The position numbers and the translations under genes were made by a program. The notes under the pieces were generated by a model. That model ran no database searches. It saw only the letters and a list, made by a program, of their open reading frames with translations, and had not been told where the DNA came from. Positions 20,882 to 31,140 of a stretch of DNA of 64,000 nt are shown here, one piece after another. The number at the start of each line of letters is the position of its first letter. Within the stretch, counting starts at the first letter, position 1. The DNA lies in assembly GCA_026122225.1 (NCBI GenBank), contig JANEZZ010000297.1, forward strand, positions 1,240,001 to 1,304,000, in the 5' to 3' direction. The stretch comes from Heloderma charlesbogerti. Its lineage: Eukaryota; Chordata; Lepidosauria; Squamata; Helodermatidae.

Positions 20882-21472
20882 TAAGGATGGATGAGCACTT
20901 TCCCATCCAGATTCTCCACGCGCCCACCAAGCCCCTGCCCCCACTTGCTGGCTGCACTAGAGCCCCCACCCCCCGCTTGGTAAGCAGCCCACAACTTACC
21001 TGGACCCATCCATCTCTGTCCCGATAGCCATGTTTTTTAAAAAACATGGCGTTCGGCAGCCCATGCCCATAGACTTATATACAACATAGCACTGTGAAAC
21101 TAGAGTATATGGGTGATCCACAGTGCTTTTTACATGTAAGTCTATGTGGGCACATAGACTTATATGCAAAAAGTGCTGTGGATCGCCAGTATACTCCAGT
21201 TTCATAGAGCTACTTTGTGGGGTGACTGGGACAAAAACAGACAGGCCCAGGTAAGTTGTGGGCTGCTTACCAAGTGCGGAAGGGGGCTCAAATGAAGCCC
21301 AAAGGGACAGAGACAGGTGGGCTTGGGTAAGTTGTGGGCTGCTTACTGAGCTCAGCAAGGCAGTCCGGGGACCAACAAGCGGGGGGGGAGCTCAGCGGGC
21401 ACAGCTCGGGGGGCACGGGCGCTGGTCGTCTGACAGATTTGCAGACCGAAATGTGCACCCGTGCCATCCCTA
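20882..21472. mobile_element. F7 element (591 bp)
   Basis: Termini TAAGGATGGATGAGCACTTT and GTGCACCCGTGCCATCCCTA; flanks ATTGGCCC and ATTGGCCT (7/8). The core is an inverted repeat around 21130-21150 with CATAGACTTATAT, AAAAAGTGCTGTGGATCGCC and GAAACT.GAGTATA modules on both arms. GTTGTGGGCTGCTTACC occurs at 21253-21269 and in variant form at 21333-21349, its inverse at 20982-20998, and CCAGGTAAGTTG at 21248-21259. A shorter copy lies at 39233-39572. Confidence 0.8.
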
Positions 21473-21618
21473 ATTGGCCTTTTAGCTCTGTCTTCCCAAG
21501 GCACCTCCCATTTGGAGCTGAGTGATCTTTCTGGCAGGAAGGGGAGAAGCTATCTCCCTGAAGCTGCTTCTTCCCTGGCTGATGAGTGGGACCAGATTGG
21601 TTTCTCCTTTGCATTAAT
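21473..21618. other. Short flank
   Basis: About 145 bp, nothing recognised. Confidence 0.3.
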
Positions 21619-21840
21619 TAGGGATGGGCAAACTTACCAGAGCCTGCCTCGCCTGCCCCTCACTGGCCGCCCAACCTGTTCGGTGACCACACAAGCCCCC
21701 AGACATTCTGTGGGTGCCGGGCAAGTGGCGTGCAGCATCCCCCCATCCCATCAAGCACCATTTTGCATAAAAATGGCAGCTAAGCTATTCACAGAAATTG
21801 CCATTTTTGTAAAATGGTGGCTTTAAATTTTGCTCCATTT

Positions 21841-22604
21841 TAGGGATGGACAAAAGTCCCTTACCTCATCCCACAGCTTGCTTCGCGGTGGGAGGGAGGT
21901 GCTCCGTCCCTCCCCCCGAACTTCTGGGCGGGGGGGAGGTGCCCCATCACTCCCCACTGAAATTCTGGCCGGGGGGGAGGCGCCCCGTCCCTCCAGCCGT
22001 GAATCCTGCTATCCTGCCGGGATGCAAATGGCGGCGGCCATAGCCGCCGCCGTTTGTGTCCCTGCAGTCAGCCGTGATAGGCTACGTAAATCCTTACGTA
22101 GCCTATCATGGCTGCCTTTGGGGGGGAAAAAAGTGCGTACGCAAATGGCAGCACCCATGGGCGCCACCCTTTGCATTCCTTATTTGGGCACGTGTAGTCT
22201 ACGTAAACATTTACGCAGACTACGGCGAAAATAAGGGCAATGCTATTTGCGTTGCCCTTATTTTCGCCATAGTCTACGTAAATGTTTACATAGACTACAT
22301 GTGCCCAAATAAGGAACGCAAATGGCAGCACCCATGGGCGCCGCCATTTGCGTACCCGGTTTTTTTTTCCCCCCAAAGTCAGCCGTGATAGGCTACGTAA
22401 GGATTTACGTAGCCTATCACAATTGTTTGTGTGGGTGTTTTTTTACTGGGAAATGGTGGCGGCAGCGGCCGGTCGGAAGACCGGCCGCTGCCACCAGTGC
22501 CGCCGAACCGCCGCCGAGAGCCGTTTCTCAACCAATTTCGGGGGGCCGAATGCGTTGGCATTCGGCTTCCTGGAGATTCATGGAGAAATTCTCTGACATC
22601 CCTA
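21841..22604 (-). mobile_element. F1b element (764 bp) inside F5
   Basis: Perfect CTCCATTT duplications (21833-21840, 22605-22612). End A: TAGGGATGGACAAAAGTCCC then TTACC with CCGGGGGGGAGG hairpin units. The core has GTGATAGGCTACG palindromes with centre AAATCCTT at each side (22074-22109, 22384-22420), AAATGGCAGCACCCATGGGC hairpins and two TAGTCTACG palindromes around the axis GGGCAATGCTATTTGCGTTGC (22235-22255). End B: GGGGGGCCGAATGCGTTGGC and GGAGAAATTCTCTGACATCC then CTA. Confidence 0.9.
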
Positions 22605-22664
22605 CTCCATTTATGCAAAAGTACAGGCTGCTATTTTTACACAAAATGGCGGCTCATGGACAAG

Positions 22665-22927
22665 TGGCTTTAAAAGGGGGTTAGACAAATTCCTGGAGGA
22701 AAAGGCTACCAATGGCTACTAGTCCTGATAGCTATGTGCTACCTCCAGTACCAGAGGCAGTGAGTCTATGTACACCAGTTGCTGGGGAACATGAGTAGGA
22801 GGATGCTGTTGTGCTTATGCCCTGCTTGTGGGTTTCCGGTTGACATCTGGCTGGCCACTGTGTGAACAGAATGCTGGACTAGATGGACCCTTTGTCTGAT
22901 CCAGCAGGGGTCTTCTTATGTTCTTAA
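22665..22927 (+). mobile_element. CR1-type LINE 3' end
   Basis: Decayed ORF2 end and 3' UTR: GGGTTAGACAAATTCCTGGA, CTACCAATGGCTACTAGTCC, CACTGTGTGAACAGAATGCT, GGACTAGATGGACC and a CTTATGTTCTTAA tail. 5' truncated, no functional frame. Related copies are 43686-43948 and 43950-44085. Confidence 0.8.
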
Positions 22928-23064
22928 ATGGGGATCCCTGCACTTGCCCGACTTGGTGCACGCTGAGTGAGGCAAGTTTGGGGATCTGTAGACTGGCATC
23001 CAGGGGGCCAAGCTAGGAAGAAATCACCCAGCTCAAGCCCAAGGAGACTCCTGTGACATCTCTA

Positions 23065-24596
23065 GCCATGACGTTCCTCCTGGGAGGCAGTGGGTGGACA
23101 CTACCAGTGGTCATTGGTCTCCAGCCGCAGGCATAGGCCAGAATATATTGTTAGAAGGGGAGCCAGGGCTCACAGGGTAAAAGTGTACAGATGTTTGATT
23201 AGCATGGATTGCCACCGGCTCAGGCATCCCTGTTCCCTCTGTGCTTAGCTGCAATCAACAGCAGCCTTGGGAAAATTAATTTCCACAGTAACAGTATATT
23301 GTTGTAAGCTATCCCTGTTGAAATGTGAAGTGTTTTGGAGGGCCTTGGTCTTGAATGGGCAATTAAGTCCCATTTCTATTATAAAGGACCTACTCCTAAT
23401 AGAGATAAACAACCTTCTAGAATTGGTTTATTGATACACAGATGCCTGCCTTTTTGGACTCTCCTTGAGTGGTGAAGCTACAGAGACTGGCATGAGTTTG
23501 CTTACAAACCCTGGTTAATGGTGATCCTGGTTAGTATTGATGCAGTGTCATAACTGCATAATGGTTATGGCTTTAAAGGGATGGGACATATATGTGGGAT
23601 AGGAAATGAGGAAGTGGGAAGCTCATCAACATGTGTCTCATTCCTAATTTCTGAATCACAGTTAAGATCCTGGCAGGATTCTATCTGCACCTGGCCACTG
23701 TCATTAGCCTGGGCCAGAAATGGCTGCCTTTCCAAAGGAAGTGCTACAAACTGCTGAACAGATTCTTCTGTATCTTTATAATATGTAAAAACAAGTCAGA
23801 GGACTTTCTGATCTCAAATCTCTTGCCATTTAAAAAATAAAATGAAATATGAACAATATCTGTCCCAAAATTGTAATCCACATTAACTTCATAGGCCTTG
23901 GCTTTATGATGTTTTATTTCAACATCCCTAAACATAAAGTCAATTTTAATTTGTTCAGTAAAATTGGGAAATTAATATTTTATACAGACCATTGTGTATC
24001 TTGGAAGTGTTTCATTTTATGACCTATACTGTTTGTAATTATAGAAGTGATACTTTTTATACATGTTTAATGAAATAGTACAATTACCATTTGTGGATCA
24101 CTTACATTTTCTTCTACATAATTTTGTCCTTAACTTGTAACATTTAATAAATTCTTTTTTCTTTTTCTTTTTGAATTCAGTAGATTGTTGTAAAAAGAAA
24201 TGCAAAAAATGTGTCCGCTATATTTCTAGCACAGTTGCATAATGGACTGCCTTCCATGGATGGAAGGGCTCCACTCATGAAAGGTGCCTTTGCCTAATAT
24301 TTGGGGATCCCCCTTCCTGACCCCACCCCCAGCTCATCCCATTAAACAGGGTCTCCTGACTCTCTGTCCAGCACCTCCTGACCTGGAGGAAATGCTGTGG
24401 GAAGGAGGGGTGGAGTATAAAAAATTCTTATCCCATCAGCTTATACTTGAATACTTTTTTTTTGGCTGAGTTAATACTGAATTAAGCGATGTTGTTGATA
24501 GCTGAAAAGAAGCAATGGGCTAAGAGAGGGAACCTAGATGGAGTATGGGCCAAGTCCATGGTTTCCTTTAACAATATTAAAATAACATTAAACAAT
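23065..24596. other. Unassigned AT-rich region
   Basis: About 1.5 kb with no coding frame or repeat I can name. A mild TTTTCTTTTTCTTTTT run occurs near 24155-24170. Confidence 0.45.
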
Positions 24597-24965
24597 GTTA
24601 AAAACTGGATTCACCGTTTATTTATTTAAATATTTTCCCTGCCCACCATCAGGGCAGTGTATAAGGGTATGAAAAAAAAAATCCTATAAATACCATAAAA
24701 TGGCATCATCCTAATATGACCATGGAAGGCAGATAATAAAATAAATAGAAAGAACTAATCAACCATTTAAAATGCATGGGCAAACAAAAAGCCTAGCTGC
24801 ACATCCATTGGGAGGGGGGGGGATTCTACATCGGGGTGCCACAACAGAGAAGACTCTTTCACATAAGGTGTTTGAGGTGCTTGAAGAAGAGGGTCCTCTG
24901 ATGATCTTAAAAAATTGTGACACAAATTCTCCATCCTATCCATGGACAATAAAGTGTGTGTGTGT
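24597..24965 (-). mobile_element. L2-like LINE 3' end fragment
   Basis: The reverse complement reads as a LINE 3' end: decayed C-terminal sequence around 24915-24830, with AGAGTCTTCTCTGTTGTGGC giving an RVFSVVAP-like segment. A 3' UTR follows, and the tail seen on the plus strand is CCGTTTATTTATTTAAATA at about 24613-24631. Short and diverged. Confidence 0.55.
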
Positions 24966-25364
24966 GTGGGGGGGATTTTGTTAAGTATCATCTAGGGGAA
25001 GACTGAAATTCTCCAACTGTCCAAGAGGGGTCTGAAAAAGAAAAAAGAAAAGAAAAAGAAAAATGTATCAGAAATGTCTCTTCTGAGAAACTTCAGCCCA
25101 GCCCTAGACTCTAAATAGTCCTGTGTGACATCATCACAACCCATATGTAATTCCTGCTTGGCTAGAATCACTCAAGAAGGATTGTGATAAAGAGGGAAAA
25201 GAAACACCAAAGCAGGAAATGGTGGCTGGGAACAGTTGTCAGCAGGCATGAAAATGGTAGGAGATCTCCACCCTACACCCCCAAATGCCTCAGAGTGAAA
25301 ATATAGCACAGTCCTAGTTGTAAGATTTTGCCCACTAGTTTTTCTCACTAATGGGCAAGCTGAC
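24966..25364. other. Unassigned region
   Basis: It contains an AAAAGAAAAAGAAAAGAAAA-type purine run at about 25034-25062. Nothing else is recognised. Confidence 0.4.
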
Positions 25365-25716
25365 TAGGGTCATCTGGGGATGGGGGAGCTCGACAAGCTG
25401 CCCCCCCTCATGTGGCCCAGACCTTCTCAGTGAGCCTCCCTGCTTGCCCCGCCCACTGAGCCTCATGAGCCGCCCCTCCTTTCCACGCCAAGGACTCTGG
25501 CAGTCAAGCCTTTGTGCTTTATGTGCATAAGGGCTTGACTACTGGAGCCCTCAGTGTGCCCAGCCCCCAGCACTCTTGTGCTGGCCTCCTCTTGAGGAGG
25601 CCAGGGTGTGAACTCTGGGGTACTGTGGCGCTCCCAGCTGCTCTGCGAGCTCTGGGGCACTCAGTGGCCAGGTCCATCAGTGCCCCAAGGCTCAGTGATC
25701 AGAATCTGGGGAAAGT
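25365..25716. mobile_element. F11 element, partial
   Basis: It begins TAGGGTCATCTGGGGATGGG and is collinear with 37775-38281 (GGGGGAGCTCGACAAGCTGCC against GGGGAGCTCAATGAGCTGCC, given in parts; then CAGTCAAGCCTTTGTGCTTT...ATAAGGGCTTGACTACTGG). The right end is not seen before the SINE head at about 25717. Confidence 0.5.
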
Positions 25717-25750
25717 GACGGACTGGGAGCTGGGAGATCTGGGTTCCAGT
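25717..25750 (+). mobile_element. MIR-like SINE, head part (split by F1)
   Basis: GACTGGGAGCTGGGAGATCT then GGGTTCCAGT matches the tRNA-like B-box region of the SINE whose body continues at 26725 (GTTCCAGTCCCCACATGGCC). The 974-bp F1 element separates them. The same family is seen inverted at 30240-30490, where AGATCTCCTGGCTCCCAGTC is the complement of this head. Confidence 0.75.
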
Positions 25751-25760
25751 TAGGGATGGG

Positions 25761-25842
25761 GGAGAATTTCTCCCCGAAACTTCGGGGGGCTGAGTGCCAA
25801 CGCATTCGGTCCTCCGAAGGTTGTTCAGGGAGAAATTCTCCG
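25761..25842. repeat. End-B hairpin of the reference F1 copy
   Basis: GAGAATTTCTCCCCGAAACT on the left arm pairs with AGGGAGAAATTCTC on the right arm. The inner parts CGGGGGGC and GTCCTCCG pair imperfectly, around a loop near GTGCCAACGCATTC. The same hairpin, with small changes, ends all F1 copies that keep end B. Confidence 0.85.
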
Positions 25843-26013
25843 CCCCCGCCCCCCCCCCGGGATGGGACTTACCTTTCACGAATGTCGCTCCCGGTGGCGA
25901 GTCCCAGCGGCGGTTCGGCAGGTCTTCGTCAGGGGCGGGGGCAGCAGCTGGTCTTTTGACTGGCCGCCACTGCCGCCATTACAAGAAAAGTAAAAAAAAA
26001 AAAAAAAAGCCCA

Positions 26014-26480
26014 GTGATAGGCTACGTAACGATTAACGTAGCCTATCACGGCTAGATTTGCAAAGTCAGCCATGATAGGCTACGTTAATCGTCACGTAGC
26101 CTATCACGGGTGACTTTGAAAGAAAAAAAAAAAGGGCGTACGCTAATGGCGGCCCCCATAGGGAGCCGCCATTTGCGTTCCTTATTTGGTCCCTGTAGTC
26201 TACGTAAAGATTTACGTAGACTACGGTGAAAATAAGGGCAATGCAAATAGCGTTGCCCTTATTTTCGCCGTAGTCTACGTAAATCTTTATGTAGACTACA
26301 GGGAACAAATAAGGAACTTGAATGGTGGCTCCCTATGGGGGCCGCCATTTGCGTATGCGCTTTTTTTTTTTTTTTCAAAGTCACCCGTGATAGGCTACGT
26401 GACGATTAATGTAGCCTATCACAGCTGACTTTGCAGATCTAGCCATGGTAGGCTACGTAAATCGTTACGTAGCCTATCAC
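26014..26480. repeat. Three-level palindromic core of F1
   Basis: 36-bp palindromes at 26014-26049, 26072-26107, 26387-26422 and 26445-26480. The left pair with its 22-bp spacer (GGCTAGATTTGCAAAGTCAGCC, pseudo-palindromic) forms an imperfect 94-bp palindrome, and so does the right pair. The whole mirrors about 26247: 26014 pairs with 26480, 26072 with 26422, 26107 with 26387, with no net indel. Between them lie the GGCGGC hairpins and two TAGTCTACG palindromes around AATGCAAATAGCGTT. Confidence 0.93.
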
Positions 26481-26724
26481 GGGGCTTTTTTTTTGATTGT
26501 TTTACTTTTCTTTTGAAGTTCGCGGCCGGGGAGACGGGGTGCTTCTCCTCAGCCTGAATTTCAGCCGGGTGAGGCGGGAAGCCTCCCCCCCGGCCTGAAT
26601 TTCGGCCGGGTGAGGCGGGAAGCCTCCCCCCCCAGCCTGAACTTCGGGGGGAGAAGCGAAGCGCCTCCCCCCCCCACCGTGAAGCAAGCTGTGAGACCAG
26701 GTAAGTGACTTTCGTACATCCCTA

Positions 26725-26898
26725 GTTCCAGTCCCCACATGGCCATGGAAGCTCACTGGGTGACTCTGGGCCAGTCATAGACTCTCAGCCCAACCTACCT
26801 CACAGGGTTGTTGTTGTGAGGATACAAGAGAGAGGAGGAGGATAATGTAAGCCGCCTTGAGTTCTTTGCAAGAGGAAAAAAGGCAGGATATAAATGCA
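26725..26898 (+). mobile_element. MIR-like SINE body
   Basis: GTTCCAGTCCCCACATGGCC, AAGCTCACTGGGTGACTCTG, TCTCAGCCCAACCTACCTCA, CAGGGTTGTTGTTGTGAGGA and GTAAGCCGCCTTGAGTTC follow the order of a MIR-like tRNA SINE widespread in squamates. It ends in a simple repeat tail. Confidence 0.75.
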
Positions 26899-26924
26899 AT
26901 AGATAGATAGATAGATAGATAGAT

Positions 26925-26953
<29 letters not shown>
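26899..26953. repeat. (GATA)n microsatellite
   Basis: About 13 GATA units with one GATGATA interruption. It is the tail of the SINE and probably grew from it. Confidence 0.9.
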
Positions 26954-26955
<2 letters not shown>

Positions 26956-27167
26956 AATGTATGTGGTCATCATCATAAGAGTCAGATAAAAACCAGTTAT
27001 GTGTCAAGTACAAAAAATAAATAAATCACCTCACTGTGAAATAAAATATTTCACCCCCTCTGTGTTACTATTCAGTTCCTATAAATTATGGCTTTGAACC
27101 TGAAATTCTCAATAAGCAAATAGCAACAATTTTTGAAGCAGTCATCCTAAGGCTGTTGTATCAGGGT

Positions 27168-27666
27168 TAGGGATGTTGGAGGAATCCATCTGGGGAGTGC
27201 AGCTTGCTGAGCTTTCACCGGCTCAGTACCCCAAATTTCAACTTGCTTTCCCATGAGCTGGCCCGACTTGATCTGCATCGAGTCAGGCCAGTTTTCAGAT
27301 TTTCGGGGGTTTTAAAAAATTTCAGATGTGATTTGTATAATTTGTGCAAAATTTGGCTACGATTTGCACAAATTTTGGCTGTAATTTGCACAAATTTGGC
27401 CATACTTTGCATAATTTGCACAAATTGCAGTCAAGTTTTTGTAAATCACACAAACTGCGGCTGCAGTTTGTGCAAATTACACAAATTGTGGCTCCATTAT
27501 GCACCAATTGCTATTTATGCATTTAAAAAACAACAACAACTGAAAATGTTCCTGGATTTTGAGAAGAAACCCACAGCTTGGCTTGCAAATGCAAGCTGAG
27601 TCAGGGGTACTGTGGAAATCTGGTGAGACCCCAAAGGGCTGGATTCCCTGGCCACAGACATCCCTA
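27168..27666. mobile_element. F4 element, complete (499 bp)
   Basis: Termini TAGGGATGTTGGAGGAATCC and CTGGCCACAGACATCCCTA; flanks ATCAGGGT and ATCAGGCT (7/8). The interior is a run of degenerate TTTGCACAAATT/GTGCAAAATTTGGC units between GC-richer ends carrying GCTTGCTGAGCTTTCACC and TTGGCTTGCAAATGCAAGC. The other copies are 45041-45537 and 46457-47962. Non-coding. Confidence 0.85.
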
Positions 27667-28500
27667 ATCAGGCTTTAGTGTCTATGTAATCTTAAACTCA
27701 TCAATATCTATATTGCATCAGTGAGTAAACCTTCCCCTTTTGTTATATGCACTTTCAATTTATTGTACGTTGCTCAGAGACTTGATCATGAGGTGACTAA
27801 TGAATATAAATAATACATAAACAATAAAAGTACTAGACATACACTTATGTATTCCTGCAATGAAATGGTATCGCATCCCCATTTATTTCATATCTGCAGT
27901 ACACAGTGCATGACATTGGATCGCTTTCATGGTAAATTCATATGCAAGCAGTTGTATATACTTCCCTCAAAATGTAGAGGATCATAATTGGATTGGCAGA
28001 GCCTTTTACCTTCCTGAGATTGCTTTCTTTCTTTTTGGTTTGTGAGTTAGAGTACATGTGTACAAATGTTGGCCGTGACACAATTAAAATCACCCTGAAG
28101 TGGTGGCTTCCCACTTCACTTGGCACTTCAGATGTTGTTCTGAACTCACTTCCTATCTTGAGATGACAAGATCCATCTCAAATACCTATTTAAATGTGAA
28201 CCACACCCCTGATGCCATTCTGCCAGGAATAATAATACTGAAGCTTTTTTGCTTGTTTGCAAAGCTGTTTGCCAGTAGATGAGTGGATGTTCTATTAGAT
28301 AGTAGACTGCTGAGGTCATTATCTGGATGTGTGATTGTTAACCGCTGCTGCTGCAAAGTTTATTTTAAATTATTTTATTGTGTTTTTATGGCTTTATTCT
28401 CTTAAGGTCTTTATTGTGCACATCTCCTCGGGTACCTTCTCCTATAAAGTATGATATATAAATATAATAAGTAAACAAACCAACAAGCTACTTTGTGATA
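27667..28500 (+). other. Diverged LINE tails and unassigned sequence
   Basis: TTGTACGTTGCTCAGAGACT then AATATAAATAATACATAAAC at about 27760-27825 and TTTTATTGTGTTTTTATGGC...AAATATAATAAGTAAAC at about 28370-28480 look like old LINE 3' UTR tails on the plus strand. The rest is unassigned. Confidence 0.4.
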
Positions 28501-28839
28501 ATTAAACAGGGTGTGCTGAAGCTCAAGAATGCCCCAGAGTCAGGAATCCTGCTTCAAAACTCCCACTGCCTAGGGATGTATAAAGCCATCCTGCAAAATT
28601 TCACTACTCTTACTGAAACTAGTCTTGCTTCCCTCAAAATTCCTCAGAATTCCTCAACCAATGGCTGCATGTTTCCAGGGTTGGGGAGAAAAAGAAGTAT
28701 AACACTACAATGGATATGATGTGTTGGTGCACTAGGAAGAATATTAAACTCACTAAAGATAATTCAATGACTGATTACTCAGGGACTGGTGAGTGCCCTC
28801 CTGTTTGCTGACCCCAAAGATAGAAACCTATAAGGGATG

Positions 28840-28925
28840 CTGTAGCAGAAAATGTCCTCCATAGGCAAGAGGTTGGACTAGATAATTGTATAGAACCCTT
28901 CTGATTCTTTGATTCTATGAAAGGG
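28840..28925 (+). mobile_element. CR1-type LINE 3' tail
   Basis: GAGGTTGGACTAGATAATTG then CTTCTGATTCTTTGATTCTA then TGA is the typical 3' end of CR1 elements, which end in short ATTCTATGA repeats. Only the last part can be recognised. Confidence 0.65.
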
Positions 28926-30235
28926 GTGAAGGTTTTGCACGCATTCCAAATGAACTCACACAAAATCTTGACAGCACTTGATAAACATCTGCTGTCACCA
29001 GACCCCTTTCCCCTTCCCCAAGACCAAGAAACTTAAGGACAGAAGAAGCGGAGACAAAGGCAGCATGAGGTGCTCCCAGAACACAACAGAGCATATTTCC
29101 TGTCAGGGACTGGGACTACAGTGCTACAGTGGATGGTTAGTGGGGTGATCCCTGGTTTGGGGCTTCCTGCACCTACCCTTGAGAACTGGGGAAATGCCTT
29201 GCCACATATATGTTGCAAAAGAGCCTGTCAATCTTTTACCATCAACCTTAGCCAAGTAGTACTGAACAAAGGCCCAAGGCCAACATTGCCCTTAGGTATT
29301 GCCCTCTGGCAAGCACCTTGAGCTATGACTGTTCATGCATGGGAAGGGGAAATAAAGCTCTACCACATGCAATGCAGGTCTCTCCATTGCTAGCAAGGAA
29401 AGCAGGCTGTTGTTTCTTATGCCTTCAGAGATATTTTGACACAACTGTAATCTTCTTACTCCCCCACCCCAGTTCATTCCCCACAAAAGAATAGCAGGTT
29501 TTGTGTGAATGGCCAAGGATTTGGAAATCTGCTTAAAGAAAAAAGTCCAGATGATTTTTGTTTGAGTACATCACATGAAATGAAATCAATATCTAAATAG
29601 TCCTAACACTTGTAGTTCTAGAACTAGGCCTGAGGGTTGTTAAAAGTTGTTTTTTTTTTAATTGTCAGGGCTCCCTGCTAAACACCACTTAGGGATAGCA
29701 GGCTGTTTTTCTTGTTTGCTCTGTATTTCTTTAATTTTATGCAATCCAGGTGTTCCAATCATAATTCCTATATTATGACATATGTGATTAAAATATATTG
29801 TGGTTGTATACCCAAGCAATAATAATAGCACATAAATAAAATGCTCCTGATGGTAACAAACTGTCATTCAAATTGATGGAAAACTTCTGTGAGAATAAGA
29901 GCAGAACATTACTATTCAATAGTGTTGCTTTAATAAACATATTTGTTACTTTTTGAAGATGGCTCTGAAGTGTTCTGATTTCTAGGCTGTGGGCCTTACT
30001 ACACATTACACTCAAATGCATGCAACACTGGCCTTTTTTCTTTTTTTTTCAAACTGAAAAAAGCAGCTGGGGTGGGGGCAATTTTCAGGGTAGAAACAAT
30101 GTGGAAAGGGGTGTTTATTCCACTTAATAGTTTTGTTGCTTCTCTTCAGCAAATCACCTCAAAGCCGGGGGTGGGGGGATTGTGTGCTAATTTTCATGGA
30201 GGAAGATGCCTGCTTTCCCCCTCCCTCTGTAAACA
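28926..30235. other. Unassigned region
   Basis: About 1.3 kb without coding frames of note and without repeats recognised by eye. Confidence 0.4.
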
Positions 30236-30490
30236 TTTTTTTAAATTTATTTATTACATTTATATCCTGCCTTTTTTCCTCCTAAGGAACCCAAGGTGGC
30301 ATACACAATCCTCCCCCTCTCCATTTTATACTCACAACAACAACCCTGGGAGGTGGGTTGGGCTGAGAGTCTGTGACTGGCCCAAAGTCACCCAGTGAGC
30401 TTCCATGGCTGAGTGGGGACTAGAACCCAGATCTCCTGGCTCCCAGTCCAACAGTCTAGCCACTGCACCACACTGGCTCTCTTTTGCACA
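30236..30490 (-). mobile_element. MIR-like SINE, minus strand
   Basis: Plus-strand order is TTATTTATTACATTTATATC, GGAACCCAAGGTGGC, CTCACAACAACAACCCTGGG, AGTCACCCAGTGAGCTTCCA and GCCACTGCACCACACTGGC. The reverse complement begins with GCCAGTGTGGTGCAGTGGC, an A-box-like tRNA head, and the B-box part complements CTAGAACCCAGATC. It is a near full-length copy of the family that F1 interrupts at 25751. Confidence 0.8.
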
Positions 30491-31140
30491 GTGGAACTCT
30501 GAGTGTCAAAGAAACACCCCTAACATGGGTGAAAAAATATGAAAGCACGAATCCTTTACCATTACTGGGGTGAACAAATTGCAGTGGTTGGGGCCTAATG
30601 GATTGGTATCTAGACATGTCAGCGCACATGCAAATGTGGCATGGGGCACAGCACACAAAGCAGAGGGGGAGACAGAGTGACCACAAATGGAATCCTTCTC
30701 CGTGTACTGGATCAAGTGTTTGCATAGAGTTCAAGTAAATAACCTCAGTAGAGTCGTTTGCCACTGAATTTGGCCTGAAGTTAAAGGTTGAGGTGAATGT
30801 GAATGTTTCTGCTTGGATGAAATATCTGAGGCATAATGAGAGAAGCAGAAAACCAGTTTTTGTGATATGACTAGACTAAGATGGTGGGGAACCAAGCCAA
30901 TGGCTCCAGACAGAGGTAGGTGGAGAATTTCCATGAGGCCACTGCCAAACATAGTGGAAACTCCAATCCTCGCTGTGCTCCTTCTGCTACCGTGTGGTGG
31001 TACTCGCTGTGGTAGATTTTGACTCTACAGAGCCACTGGTGTTATTTCCAAACTGGCCCTCCACCCATTGCAATGTATCAGGAGAATGAATGTAGTGCTT
31101 CAAGTGGAAGCATGTGGAAAACATAAGGTGGCTACTTACT
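30491..31140. other. Unassigned region
   Basis: About 650 bp with no recognised feature. Confidence 0.4.

Larger units (their letters stand above)
21619..23064. mobile_element. F5 element interrupted by F1b and CR1 insertions
   Basis: Segments 21619-21840, 22605-22664 and 22928-23064 together look like one element: left terminus TAGGGATGGGCAAACTTACC, right terminus CCTGTGACATCTCTA. The interior has CACCATTTTGCATAAAAATG with mirrored TTACACAAAATGGCGG. The flanks GCATTAAT and GCCATGAC do not match well, so the outer border is inferred mainly from the termini and the two datable insertions. Confidence 0.5.
25751..26724 (+). mobile_element. F1 element, reference copy (974 bp) inside a SINE
   Basis: Perfect GTTCCAGT duplications (25743-25750, 26725-26732) inside a SINE whose two halves are recognisable, so the insertion is certain. 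Order: terminus TAGGGATGGG; end-B hairpin 25761-25842; GGGATGGGACTTACC 25859-25873; stem near 25945-25972; mirrored core 26014-26480 with axis at about 26247; GC hairpin units 26520-26680; CCAGGTAAGTGACTTTCG; CATCCCTA. No frame resembles a transposase, so it needs a protein from elsewhere. Confidence 0.96.

Noticed and set aside
25751..26724. Regularly spaced palindromic 36-bp repeats as a CRISPR array
   Set aside because: Only four units per element, mirrored rather than in tandem, with related spacers, inside transposons with target duplications in a vertebrate-like genome. No cas genes.
28572..28720. TAGGGATGTATAAAGCC as a hAT-like left terminus
   Set aside because: No matching right terminus, no duplication and no family similarity within reach; it may be chance.
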